This document shows, one piece after another, positions 41,801-54,023 of a DNA stretch of 64,000 bases (its first letter is position 1; each line of letters opens with the position of its first letter). The stretch comes from Luzula sylvatica (lineage: Eukaryota; Streptophyta; Magnoliopsida; Poales; Juncaceae), in the NCBI GenBank assembly GCA_946800325.1, contig OX326956.1, positions 12,317,167-12,381,166 on the forward strand, read 5' to 3'. Under the pieces are notes generated by a model, which saw only the letters and a program-made list of their open reading frames with translations, was not told where the DNA came from and did no database searches. A program made the position numbers and the translations under genes.

Positions 41801-44800
41801 TCATGTTGAAGGAGGACTATCCAGTACAGGAGTTATTGCGGAGGAAAGTTCGATATGAGAAACTCTTACTGCACCGATCAACCTTTCTGGTAGCTCATCC
41901 ATTGAATTTCCCTGATATTCAAAAATTCGTTCAAATTTTGAATTTTTAAATTTAAATTTTGAATTTTGAATTCTGAAATACCTGTACAAGAAAGGCCATG
42001 TCAACAACAAGAGTGGTTATGACGCCGCACACGAGTCCCAAGACTCCATTAGCCACAGTCGAAGAACCAATATCTACATCAATCTGCATAACCGAATTAA
42101 TTAATTATCGTTTACCAACATAAAACAGATTGTTTATCACCATAAACATTCAAGACTTACTTCCAAGTAATTTGGTCCTCTTATATAATTACAATCAACA
42201 GCTTTGCCTAATAAACAAGGAGTGCTACCCACGCTCTGGCGCACAATCCACGAGCCCTGTTATTAACAAAATAAAACTGTTAATAAGCAAAAAATAAATA
42301 TTTATTTTAAGACAATAAATAAATGGGAATTAAATTCATACCTTTGGTACAGATGGGATTAATTTGAATCTACTATTACGAAACTCATCATCTCCATCTA
42401 CAAATCTTTGGAGTAACGAACCTGGTACCAACTTTTTCGAGACGAAATAAAATACCATGCTGTAGTTCATCGATCCTGGTACCTGTACAAACAGAATTAT
42501 TACTTATTAGTCCAAGTTGGAAAAAATTAAAAAAAATAATATAATTGCTAATTAATGAAAGACTTACTTGAACATTCATAACAATTGAAAACAGGCCCTT
42601 TTCAGACGCAACCTATGCAATACAAAACAATATTTAATTTTCAAATGGAAATTCAATACATTTAAATATACAAGTATAGAAATAGATATAAATATAATAT
42701 ACTTGTGCAGCGCAGCCTTTGCGTCTAGCAACATGATCCATTCGTTTAACATCCTTGAACCAATCAACCGCCACCAAATCCATCATGTGCTTACCAGCAG
42801 GTATCTACATATATTATAATAAAGGTTATTTTTTGTAATTTTCAATAATGCAGGAGTATTTTGTAAATATGAGGTGATAATAACCTTGCTTTTGTCATAT
42901 GTGAAACGTTTACTCCTGACTCTGAAATTGTTGCCGTCAGATAATCTCCAGCAATCACGGTTTTTTTCATTATCGTCCTTTTTTAAATTACCGTGAAATC
43001 CTGATAAATCTATCTTTTCTGGTTCTTCCTCCTCCACACCTTAAATTAATCAAATAATATATGCATAAGTTTAATTTAAACAGTCAATTTAAAAATTAAT
43101 AAAAAAAAAAGAATGCGTACTTGTAAGTTTTTTATCCATCACTCTTCTACTTCTACTACTACTACTCACTCCAAATGGCTGCATAAAATTATTGTTTTCA
43201 AAGTTAATATAAGGTAATAAATGGATAGGGAACTGGAGAGGAGAAATGGAGAGGACCTCAGGAGAGGGTTCAGGGATTTGAAAGTCTTCGTCCTCATCAG
43301 AATCTTCGTCGATTAAAGTAGAGGGTCTGCCAAGGCTTTGATCCAGTGGCGTAGTCGGAATTTCCTGTAACTTTCTGCCCTTTTTCGAAACATTCCTGTT
43401 CGAGGCCAATACAGGGAGACCAGGCAGACACGGAACTCCGTCGGTCTGAGCAAACCATTCTCTCAAACCTACAAATAATTCGAAGGGTATTTTTGTAATT
43501 TAGGCGGAACAGAGGGGTATTTTTGAAAATGTTGAGTACCTGCAACGCTGTTTAGCATTTGAAGCATGCAATGTTGCTGAAAAGAAGGCAAATAACCGGC
43601 GCCCCAGCCTTTCAAGTCGATTTGCATTAAATGCTGGACTTGAGATCTTGGTCTATTTCCATACCGAGGTTTTAGGGGAGATATGTTAAACCCTCCACCT
43701 GTATAAACATTAAAAAACAATAATAATGGATGAATTATGCAATAATATGGGAAGATTTACACATTCACCCTTCTAAAAATCCAAAATATCATATTTACCC
43801 ACCAAAAATGAATATCATGTTTGCCCTCTCAATATTCTAAACTTATGATATTTACTCTTTAATATATCTTATTGACCGTTAGTTTTACATTATGATATTT
43901 TGGATATTAGAAGGGTAAAAAGGTAAATTGCCTCAAAAAACTGCTTACTTTCGATGTGGGCTCTGACAAATCCTTTTTCAGGAGCACAGTTTGGATGCTC
44001 CCTTGATTGAAATAATACAACTACAAAATATATTTTTTAAACTTTAATTAGAGAGAGGAGATAGATTAAATAGATTATTTGAGATAATTAATAATTTGAA
44101 TATTATATTACCATAACTTCCATCATCATTACGCCTCCAATATCGCACATAACAAAGATCACGAGGCCACACAATCCTACATAAAGTATATTATATCCTT
44201 TTAGAGAGAGAAACAGACGGAGAGAGAAAGAGAGGGTTTATTTACATTGAGAACCAATCAAGTTGTAATCTATGATACAATATCGCAGTGTGTCCATCCA
44301 CCTCTTGAACCAAACTCCCAAAACTAAAACTGCTATCCCACCTGTAAAAAAACAAAATTAAATTAATCGAGGGTTTTTTTGCAAATTTACCAAAAAATAA
44401 ACGTACTCAAAGCGGGTCCCATCCATGCTCATGACGAGTTCGAAAATAGCATCGCAAGAAGCCTCCACGACGCCTACAGCTTTCATCGCTCTGCTACAAC
44501 TCCTCGGCTAAATAAATAAATTAAAAAAATGGGATTAAAATTAACATATAAAATATTATATTTCGTTTATGGGTATTATTTTTCATACGTTGTTATAAGA
44601 AGTTTCAGCATCTTACAAGGTAATCTACTTCTAGAAGCTCCTCGAATATCCGCAGCCCTGCATTTTATCAACCCACACTTTTTACATTTCTACCCTTCTA
44701 AAATTTGAAATATCATATTTACCCTTTTCAAAACTTCTTGGTGTTAAATATTACAATCATGTTTTAGATTTTAAGAGGGTAAATACGATATTTTGGGGCA

Positions 44801-46215
44801 AATCGTCCGTTATTTAAACCCAAAAGTATGATTTGAGATTTAGATTTTAGAGATTTCTTGCCATTTTGGCATCGAACAAGTCGCCAATTCTTTCTAGAAG
44901 AAATTTGATCAGAGCTAATATTTGGAGTATTGTCTCGTGTCCAATCATATACTGACTCTGGTGGCCCTATAATTTCGAAAGATATAAAAAGAATAATGAA
45001 ATTAAATTAATAAGATATTTAAATCTGAGAAATTATTAAATGAAATTGAGACCATTTCCAATAGTAATTCTTCTTGACAAAGTATGTGGAGTCTTCTCTT
45101 CTTCCTCTTCTTCTTCTTCTTCGGCACTATACCTGCAAAAAACAAAACAAAAAATAAAAAATAATTCAAATTTATTTTGATATAAGACCAAATTAATTTT
45201 ATTAACATACTGGCTTTCTTGATCTGAAGAGGAAGCGAGTTTTTCAGACTCGGATTTTAGTTGAAATGAAGTATTAGAATCTTCTTTGTTTTCGCCACCT
45301 GTACCATTTCCTTGCTGCTAAAATGCAAGTAGAAAAACGAATTATATTTAAATATTTATTAAAAAAAAACAATTTTGGCACGAAATAAAACTAACCTGAT
45401 CAATGAGTCGCTCAATATTCTCTTTCCAGACTAGAGCTTCTTGAATATTAAATGCAGCCATCTGATTCGAACATAAAAGTTTATATGGTTTGAATTTTGA
45501 AATATATTATTGTGAAAAAAATTTAGTGTACGAGTTATAAGCTATGACTCACTGTGATTCGATGATTCTTCTCTTTCTTGCTGTAAATACATAATACATA
45601 TACAGTCTGTTATCAAAGGAAAAATGTGATAGATAATGTTAGTAAGCATTTAATTTCATATAATTAAGGATTTTTAACTCCATCGACCCTTAATTTGGCA
45701 GAAAAATCTAGATTGAGGTAAATTTATACTCCAATTGGACAGAAATTGCTTCAATTGGGTTTAGACTCGATCGTTTGTGAAAATTAAACCCCAATTAGTT
45801 GAGAATGAGTAGCAAAATTAAACTAATTGATGAATAATTGTTCGGAATAGATAAATAAAATTGATAACAAAGTGGCATACATGTCCGTGATGCATCTTGA
45901 GTCCCCTATCTTCCACTCTGCAATTACCATCTATAACCAGAGTCTTAATCGGAACCTAAAACCACAATATCAAACATAAAAAAGGCTAAATTCACCCAAT
46001 AAACAAAGAGATCTATAAAATTACTCGAATCAAAGTCAATTAGAAGTAAAAAATAACAAAAATATCAGAGAATTGACCATATTTTCTTGAGGCTTCTTCT
46101 TAAAATAAGCAAGCACTCTAGTCTCCAATACAAAATATCGCATGTGTATATACGCCCGTCCGATCTTTCTCCGCCCATATCGAACCATCCATCCTTCGTA
46201 TACAGTCTTTGACAT
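41801..46215 (-). CDS. EDR2L: EDR2-like protein (PH, START and DUF1336 domains)
   Basis: Twenty-two exons join in frame to 726 codons: 46215-46078, 45955-45881, 45606-45553, 45461-45396, 45317-45211, 45132-45053, 44966-44862, 44657-44617, 44507-44407, 44341-44246, 44176-44112, 44020-43949, 43698-43540, 43468-43257, 43178-43121, 43039-42885, 42804-42703, 42612-42568, 42482-42342, 42256-42161, 42083-41982, 41911-41801. Residues 1 to about 110 form a PH domain (YEGWMVRYGRRKIGRAYIHM). A START domain spans about 180-390 (LRIFEELLEVDYL, MIVWPRDLCYVRYWRRNDDG, IDLKGWGAGYLPSFQQHCML). An acidic linker (DEDSDEDEDFQIP) precedes DUF1336 at about 475-726 (VAVDWFKDVKRMDHVARRKG, PERLIGAVRVSHIELSSAI). Length and order match Arabidopsis EDR2, a membrane/lipid-binding negative regulator of salicylate-dependent defence and cell death. 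Exon 5 may start three bases later. Intron 7 uses a GC donor. Confidence 0.94.
43750..43930. mobile_element. small palindromic MITE in EDR2-like intron 12
   Basis: TTCACCCTTCTAAAAATCCA / AATATCAT at the left is mirrored by ATGATATTTTGGATATTAG / AAGGGTAAA at the right. A relative with TACCCTTCTAAAATTTGAAA sits in intron 7 (about 44675-44800), and related sequence at 46500-46560. Confidence 0.55.
44860..44861 (-). promoter_or_regulatory. GC (non-GT) splice donor of EDR2-like intron 7
   Basis: Exon 7 must end after AAAATG to keep the conserved CQNGLRIFEE reading across the next exon (acceptor TGCAG at 44658). The following two bases are GC (ATG/GCAAGA), so the intron is GC-AG. No GT nearby preserves the frame and the conserved residues. 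Confidence 0.75.
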
Positions 46216-48286
46216 CTTAATTTCTCAAAAAACAATCAAATCAACTAAAATTGAGCACAAAAACGCATCAGAAATCAAAATTTTAATTCGCACTTCCGAT
46301 GACACTGCGTAAACCAGTAAAACAGTAAAACAGTGACTAGATCCGGTGAAATCACTGTATTCGGAGAGATCGAGGAATCGGAGAGAGAGAGAGAGAAGAG
46401 AAGGGTGCAAATGGTGGAGGGCTCGAGTGGAGACGGGGACCAATGACTTGGGCACTTGCACCGAGAAGTTTTTCTTTTTTATTGTTTTCGCGTCCCACTT
46501 TTCTCTTTTACATATTTACCCTTCTAAATGAAAAAATATCATATTTACCCATTCAAAATGAAATTATCATATTTATCCTTTTAAAAAGATAATAAGGTAA
46601 TGATATTGACAGAAAATTTAAACTTGAAATGATAATTTTTACTTTTAATTCATGCCACATTTAAATAAAAATTTTCTGTATCTAATATTTATTTTTTCTG
46701 TCAATATCACTATCCTTTAAAAATAAAAACATCATATTTAACTTTTCAAAAAATTGAACATCATAGTAATTTATTTAATTAAGTTAATTTTTTGGATATT
46801 TGCAATACTTTGTAAGTTTTGTGTTGTCGGACGAGATAGATGTGATATTCTATTTTTGAAATGACTAATATTATATTTCGGTTTTTATAAGAGTATATGT
46901 GTAAATACTTTTTTTGTTTTGTTAGGAGCATCCGAATTGACTGTTTTATGATAGTTTGTCGTAATGTCCTTGTTTTTCCAAGAGGTGCCCAATTTCCACA
47001 TAACTTCCCATGATTAATTTTTCGTTGTTACGACAATAATATCGATTCAAAATAAATTATTTAAACTCACTTATACATTTTATATATGATTATGCATATC
47101 TTTTACTATTATTTACATTATAATTTTGTAATTAAATAATAAACATTATATCGTTGTTGTTCAAAATATTTCATGTAATATCAAATATAAAAATAGTGGG
47201 TTTGGTACTAATAATTTTTTATTGATGTAAAAATGCAATTACAATTATAAATAACATCAGATTTAATAGTGAAAGTAATTTTAAATTAATTTAGAAAAAC
47301 TATTAAAAAAAATAATATAAAATGATTTATTTATATTTTTAAAAATAACAATTCTATTCTATATATTGGTATAAGTTTAAAAAGTTATTCATGTTTTGAT
47401 ATGTAACTAGTTTTTATTTCTATTATTATATTTTTTTATTTTAATATAAAATTTGTTTGAGTAAAAACACAAATATAATCTACTTAGAAAAAAAAATACC
47501 TACTTAGTATTATATAGAATAGAATTCTTATACCGATATTTTTTTAAAATGAACAATAATACTTAAAATTAAAATGTGTAATTAACTAAATATTCATTTT
47601 TTACATTGTATTTTCTTACGTAATATTTTTGCAAATTCAAATTAGGAAAAACGACATGTACAAAATGTATTAATATAAATGTCAAAATAAAGAGAAACTT
47701 CAAATAATATATTTTATGTAAAATTAAAATTGTAAAAACAATAATAATATGTGTTGTATGTTCTATAATATTATATATTGATATGTTGAATTTTCATTTC
47801 TCATCGTATTCATTTTTGGATATTTAACTTAATGTAAAATGTTAACAATTTAACAGACTTGGTCTAACGTGAAACCGGTGAATAAAAACTCACGTCATGG
47901 ATGTAAAACGACTATATACAAAATTACGACTTGGTCTAACGTGTTCAAAATATGTTGCAAAATAATAAACACGTAAATATCTACATAAAAATTATGATTA
48001 TAAAATATTAATGATCAATCAATGATCTAAATTTTATCACGTACAATAATGTAATGGTTAAAATGAAATATGACTTATACAAAATTAAAGCCAAAATAAA
48101 AACATGTATAAATTATTTCTTTCTTTTTGTGAAAGGAGATGCTAACTTTTATAAACTTTAAATAGGAACAATGACAATGATTTGACCACCCAATTTAATC
48201 ATTGGACATAAATAATTAAATTAACGACACTGACTAGTTGTGTGTGTATATATATATATAAATAATTAAATTAGCCTTTCTCTACA
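46216..48286. other. AT-rich intergenic region upstream of the EDR2-like gene
   Basis: 46216-46480 is the EDR2-like promoter/5' UTR side, with an AG run at 46380. 46589-46722 is a small inverted repeat (GATATTGACAGAAAA on both arms). From 46760 to 48240 the DNA is very AT-rich, with no gene, RNA or element end that I can support. Confidence 0.45.
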
Positions 48287-49262
<976 letters not shown>

Positions 49263-49269
49263 GTTATGC

Positions 49270-49810
49270 GAATATCTCAAAAATACAAAAGTATCATGAG
49301 GATACGGGTATCCGATATGGATACGGGTACAATACGGTTCGGATACGTACGTATCGAATACGCCACGTGGCGTATTCGATTATATTAATATTTATTTTTT
49401 TCGGATACGACATGATACGACCGGGATACGTTATGGATGCGATTGAGATACTCCATTTATGATACCTCGGGCCATTATATATTTTGACCCATAATATTTT
49501 TAATTAAATTATATAGAATATTTTTAAGATACTTCTAAATTTGTTTTAGGATACTTCTAGAATAAATTTAGGATACATTTATGATACTTGTATTGTTACG
49601 TTGATTTTATTTATTGTCATGATATTTAATTTAATAATATTATTAATTTACTATTTTATTTCTTATTTATTAATTATATACAATATAAATATATTAAAAT
49701 AATAATTATATAATCGTATCCATATCTGTAATTTTTTGAAAATTACCGTATCACCGTATCCGTATCCTATCGGATACGATACCCGTATTTGTATCCGTGC
49801 AACATAGTAT
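49270..49810. mobile_element. element with subterminal GGATACG repeats, copy 2
   Basis: Left end GGATACGGGTATCCGATATG... GGATACGTACGTATCGAATACG, right end CCGTATCCGTATCCTATCGG... GTATCCGTGCAAC, around an AT-rich core. A perfect palindrome, CGAATACGCCACGTGGCGTATTCG, sits near 49355. The organisation is like 17450 and 58441, but the sequence is a distinct subfamily. Confidence 0.5.
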
Positions 49811-50139
49811 ATATCTCAAATCAAACACTAACTTAAATATTTGTGTCAAATTCATTTCCTTTAAGAGGTACGGGCCAACTTATTTAGACCTTGCATGAAC
49901 ATATATATATTTTTATTTGGGCCTAAAATTAAACTCGCATTAAAATCGTTTAAATCAAGCCCAAAATATTCTGGAAAATATGTCCTTGTCATTACCCTAA
50001 GAAAAACTATGACAAATGTCGAGTAGAAAATGACAAAAATGGCAAGAGTACAAGAGCACGGTGAACAAAAGAGTTTGCTTGAGAATGAAATGATATTTTG
50101 AGGTCTTCTTTGATGACATGGGAGAGTTTAAAATGGAGT

Positions 50140-50395
50140 AGTGACGTACGTCCCCTAGTATTCTCCCCCCAAATTCTTGATTACCTAAATATGATTTAAC
50201 ATCTTCAAAATCAACGCACAAAAACATAATTTAACATATTAATTTATGATTTATGATTTAATTTCTTTAATTTATAATTTAACATACAATTAAAATGCTA
50301 AATCATGAACTGAAGTGTTAATTTTTAAAATGTTAAATCATATTCACGTCATCAAAAATGTGAGAAGAGATGTGGGGGAATGTCCAACATTTTCC
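50140..50395. mobile_element. MITE, intact member of the 9435 family
   Basis: Ends AAATATGATTTAACATCTTC and, mirrored, AACATTTTAAA/AATCATATTCACGTCATCA. The outer CCCCC-rich ends (GTCCCCTAGTATTCTCCCC against TCCCCCACATCTCTTCTC in complement) are also partly inverted. Body shared with 9500-9660 and 6500-6690. Confidence 0.6.
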
Positions 50396-51763
50396 TTTAA
50401 AATGCATCATCCTTTTGATCTTTTGATTTTTGAGAATATTTTGAAATGTAAAATATCATAGTGATCCACAAGAGGAATATTATCATTATCATTATCCCTC
50501 TTTAAAGAGGAATATTATGAACTCTTTTGCAAAACATAGGAAATATCCTAAACTAAAAATAAATAAAATCATAGGAAATAATGCATAAGTATCTCCAAAG
50601 AGATATGTGAGACGTTAATTAAGATACTTCTTTTTATTTAAACGCGGTCTCGTGTTTTGTCATATTCGTAAAGATGATGAACCTTCGAGTCTCTGGTTTT
50701 ATTCGCAATAAGTTTTGATATTTATGAAGTGTAGCGGAGACAGTCATACACATCCTCCGTGAATTAGGACGCGATAATCATTTGAAAGGATGACAATCAT
50801 CATATCTGTGATCAATAAATGTCGTAGAACAAAAGAATTAAAAATTCGGGTACTTTTCTATTCGAGTTAGGTTATGATCATTGATCAATTCATGTAACAC
50901 GGATAGTCATGATGTCTGTCTAGAGACCAATCTTGATTTACATAGTGTAAAGTATTATCAATATTAAATGAACGAGTAATTATACACAACATGCTCTCAC
51001 AACATGATATTGATCATACGTTAAATATTGTATTCGCACTTTAAATTAGTTTAACCTAATTTAATCCACATCATACATCTCATCATCCTGCTGCCAATCA
51101 TGTTGCGAGAGCGTGTTGTGTAGAATTACTCCCCTACAGAGTTACACAACAAGAAGTTTTGTTTAACCATATCAGACGTTATAATCTCGAATACAATAAG
51201 TACATAAGATATGCATGACATATGAAAATATACGAAGTTCATATATAAGGATAAGATAGAAAATTGGGAAATTGGAATTTAGATATATACATGATATTTG
51301 CATTATATTTTGGAAAATCATACATGATAAATTTTGGAAAATTGTTTAGGGGCTAAATATCACCACTTATATATTTTACTCAATAAATGATAAATTTAAG
51401 TCTCATTCATCGTTTAATCACTAATCACTAATCAGCACAGGTCCACAAAACCAACCACTCTTCTAAAATTGTTTTTACATGCCAATTAGATCATCTAATT
51501 TACATCACCCTATTATAACTCTGCCTCTCCAATCCATGTAAACCCTTCTAAAAGTAATCAAGACCAAAAATCCACAAATCTCTCAAAAGTGGAGTATTAT
51601 GGTAGAGTGGTTAAGAGCAGTTGGAAAAATATTGGAACGGTTAAGCCTTTAATTCTCTCTCGTCATTCAATCTTTGACCTTTTTAATTCCCCCCCTTCTT
51701 TATCTCTCCAAACTCAAAAATCAAAATCAAAATCAAGCAAGAAAGAAACCAAACTATCCAACA
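50396..51763. other. intergenic upstream of the kinase gene
   Basis: Includes the MITE at 50974. The last 250 bases (AAACCCTTCTAAAAG ... CTCTCTCGTC) form the kinase promoter and leader. No other gene seen. Confidence 0.5.
50974..51131. mobile_element. MITE with GAGTAATTATACACAACATG ends, copy 1
   Basis: Left GAGTAATTATACACAACATG CTCTC and, from the other end, GAGTAATTCTACACAACACG CTCTC form an inverted repeat of about 35 bases. A second member lies at 57177-57360. Confidence 0.7.
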
Positions 51764-53637
51764 ATGTCGAAAAATCAGTCATGGAAGCCATTGACAGCAT
51801 CGAAATGTTGCACCGTAGAAGACCACGTGGTGTTGGGCAATCTAAGCCGTTGCAGACCGACCCGTTCCGATTTCTCCAAAAAGGTGGCCGAGCTGACGTC
51901 ATTCAAACGCTTGATGATGTCGGCCGAGCTGGACAGCCCTTCCTCGGCCCGGTGCGAGAAAAATAACGTATCGGAGGAGTCGGGCCGGTTCGGGGCGGGA
52001 CTATACGCGTTTCAACTGAGTGAATTGAAGGCGATAACTCATGATTTCTCGACTAGTTATTTGCTCGGAGAAGGCGGGTTCGGAACCGTGCACAAGGGCT
52101 ATGTCGATGATAAGTTGCGACAAGGACTCAAGGCTCAGGCCGTCGCCGTGAAATTACTCGATATCGAAGGCCTTCAAGGGCACAGAGAATGGCTGGTGAG
52201 TCACATATAATACTCGTATAATTTTATTTGTAATTAATTAGATTTTCCGTTATTTTGTCCATAAAAATTAGTTTTCTATTCAAGCATTGCAAAAGAAATG
52301 ATCTGAAAATATCCAATTTTTTTTTTAATTTGAATAAAAATTGATGACAAAAGTCATATTGTAGAATCACCCAATTTTATTAATTATACTTGAGTGTATT
52401 TATCACTCTGAAATGTTAATAATTAAATTATTTGAATTATATAGGCAGAGGTGATATTATTGGGGCAGTTCAGGCATCCCCATTTGGTGAAGCTAATAGG
52501 ATATTGTTGCGAGAACGAAGAGCGTCTTCTCGTCTACGAATTCTTGCCACGTGGCAGTCTCGAAAACCATCTCTTCAAGAGTAATTAATTCGCGTATGTT
52601 TAATGTATAATCGAGGATGAACTTTATTAATTTTACATTGTGCTAGGGATATCGACGACGTTGCCTTGGGGGACGAGATTGAAGATAGCAATCGGAGCCG
52701 CTAAATGCCTCGCTTTTTTGCACGGTGCCGAGAAGCCTGTTATCTATCGCGATTTCAAGACCTCGAATATTTTACTCGACTCTGTTCGTATCGTTGTTTA
52801 CTTTTTTTCCAATATATATACTTCCATATTTTTCTCAAAAATATTTTGCCATTTTTTGCGACGCAGGATTATAGTGCCAAGCTTTCAGACTTTGGGCTAG
52901 CAAAGATGGGTCCAGAGGGAGAGGAGACTCATGTTACGACTCGAGTTATGGGTACTCATGGTTACGCAGCGCCAGAGTATGTAATGACAGGTTAGATACA
53001 AATTAATTTAATTTCGATCTCGAGAAAATGAAGAAAATGATTATAATATATTGTAAAATTTGATTTCCCAAAGTAATATGTTCTCTAGATTTCGCATATA
53101 CATATTACATTACATAATCATAAATTAAAAAAGGTTTTATCAGCATTATTAAATTATTTATATTTATGTTTTTTTTTGTAATATTATACAGGGCACCTAA
53201 CAATTCGGAGCGATGTGTATAGCTACGGAGTAGTACTTCTAGAACTCCTCACAGGAAGAAGAGCAATGGACAAGAGTCGAGGAAGGGCACACGAGAAGCT
53301 AGTCGATTGGGCTCGACCATATCTAACCAGTAGTAGGCGAATCCGGTGCATCATGGACCCGAGACTGGCCGGTCAATACTCGGTCAAGGGGTCGAGAGGA
53401 GTCGCAAGTCTCGCAACGCAATGTATAAGCTCGCATCCAAAGGACCGGCCCCGCATGTCAGAAGTGGTTGAGACTCTTGAAAGGTTGGAGAATTATAAGG
53501 ACATGGCGGTTACTTCTGGCGCGTGGACCAATAGGGTTAATAGCGGTCCTATTGTTGGAAGAAACGCAATTTCGGCGAAAACTAAGATGGAGAAGGAGGG
53601 ATTGGTTAGGAGAGTCGTCTCTTCGAAATTGCCGTGA
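51764..53637 (+). CDS. receptor-like cytoplasmic kinase, RLCK-VII (RIPK/PBL-like)
   Basis: Five exons, 51764-52195, 52445-52580, 52647-52783, 52867-52990 and 53192-53637, join in frame to 424 codons. The kinase domain starts near residue 90: glycine loop GEGGFG 102-107, ATP lysine Lys130 (AVAVK), catalytic Asp225 in [13 protein letters not shown] 243-245, activation segment [17 protein letters not shown] with APE ending at 272, and the RLCK-VII phrase [10 protein letters not shown]. The best match I can recall is Arabidopsis RIPK (RPM1-induced protein kinase), active in plant immunity by phosphorylating RIN4. There is no extracellular or membrane segment. The N-terminus is MSKNQ, without the glycine needed for myristoylation, but it has a CC pair (residues 15-16) that could be acylated. 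An earlier in-frame ATG at 51692 or upstream is less likely because the leader is AT/CT-rich. All catalytic residues are present. Confidence 0.93.
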
Positions 53638-54023
53638 AAATATATGTTTTATGAATAATTTGAAATGTTTTGATGTGAAGGAATTAAGTGTGTGTAAATA
53701 ATGTTTGTATCGCGCGTTGGTTGGTTTTGTGATTGAAAATATATACAAATTGCAAAACTAGTGTGTTAAGATAGAAATTTAAGCTTCAAATGGTACAATT
53801 AGCGTTTTATTGAATTGATTAGTCCCAATATATTCTTTACAAAGTAATAGCGACACAAATCAAAATCGAGAGTATTCTATTTATTATTTCTATATCAGAC
53901 TTTTTGCAGCCATTCATAGCCTTCCAATCCAGCCGTTACTCGTAAAGATGACTTATATACACATAGTAGATAAAACTTATGAGCAATTCGTCGAAATTAT
54001 GATTAGTTTTTTTTTCACATATT

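Noticed and set aside
49355..49380. Perfect palindrome GAATACGCCACGTGGCGTATTC containing CACGTG (G-box)
   Set aside because: It lies inside the GATACG element far from any gene, so I do not call it a promoter site.
51589..51966. A frame starting upstream of the kinase (MEYYGRVVK)
   Set aside because: Different frame from the kinase and overlaps its leader and exon 1; no conserved sequence.
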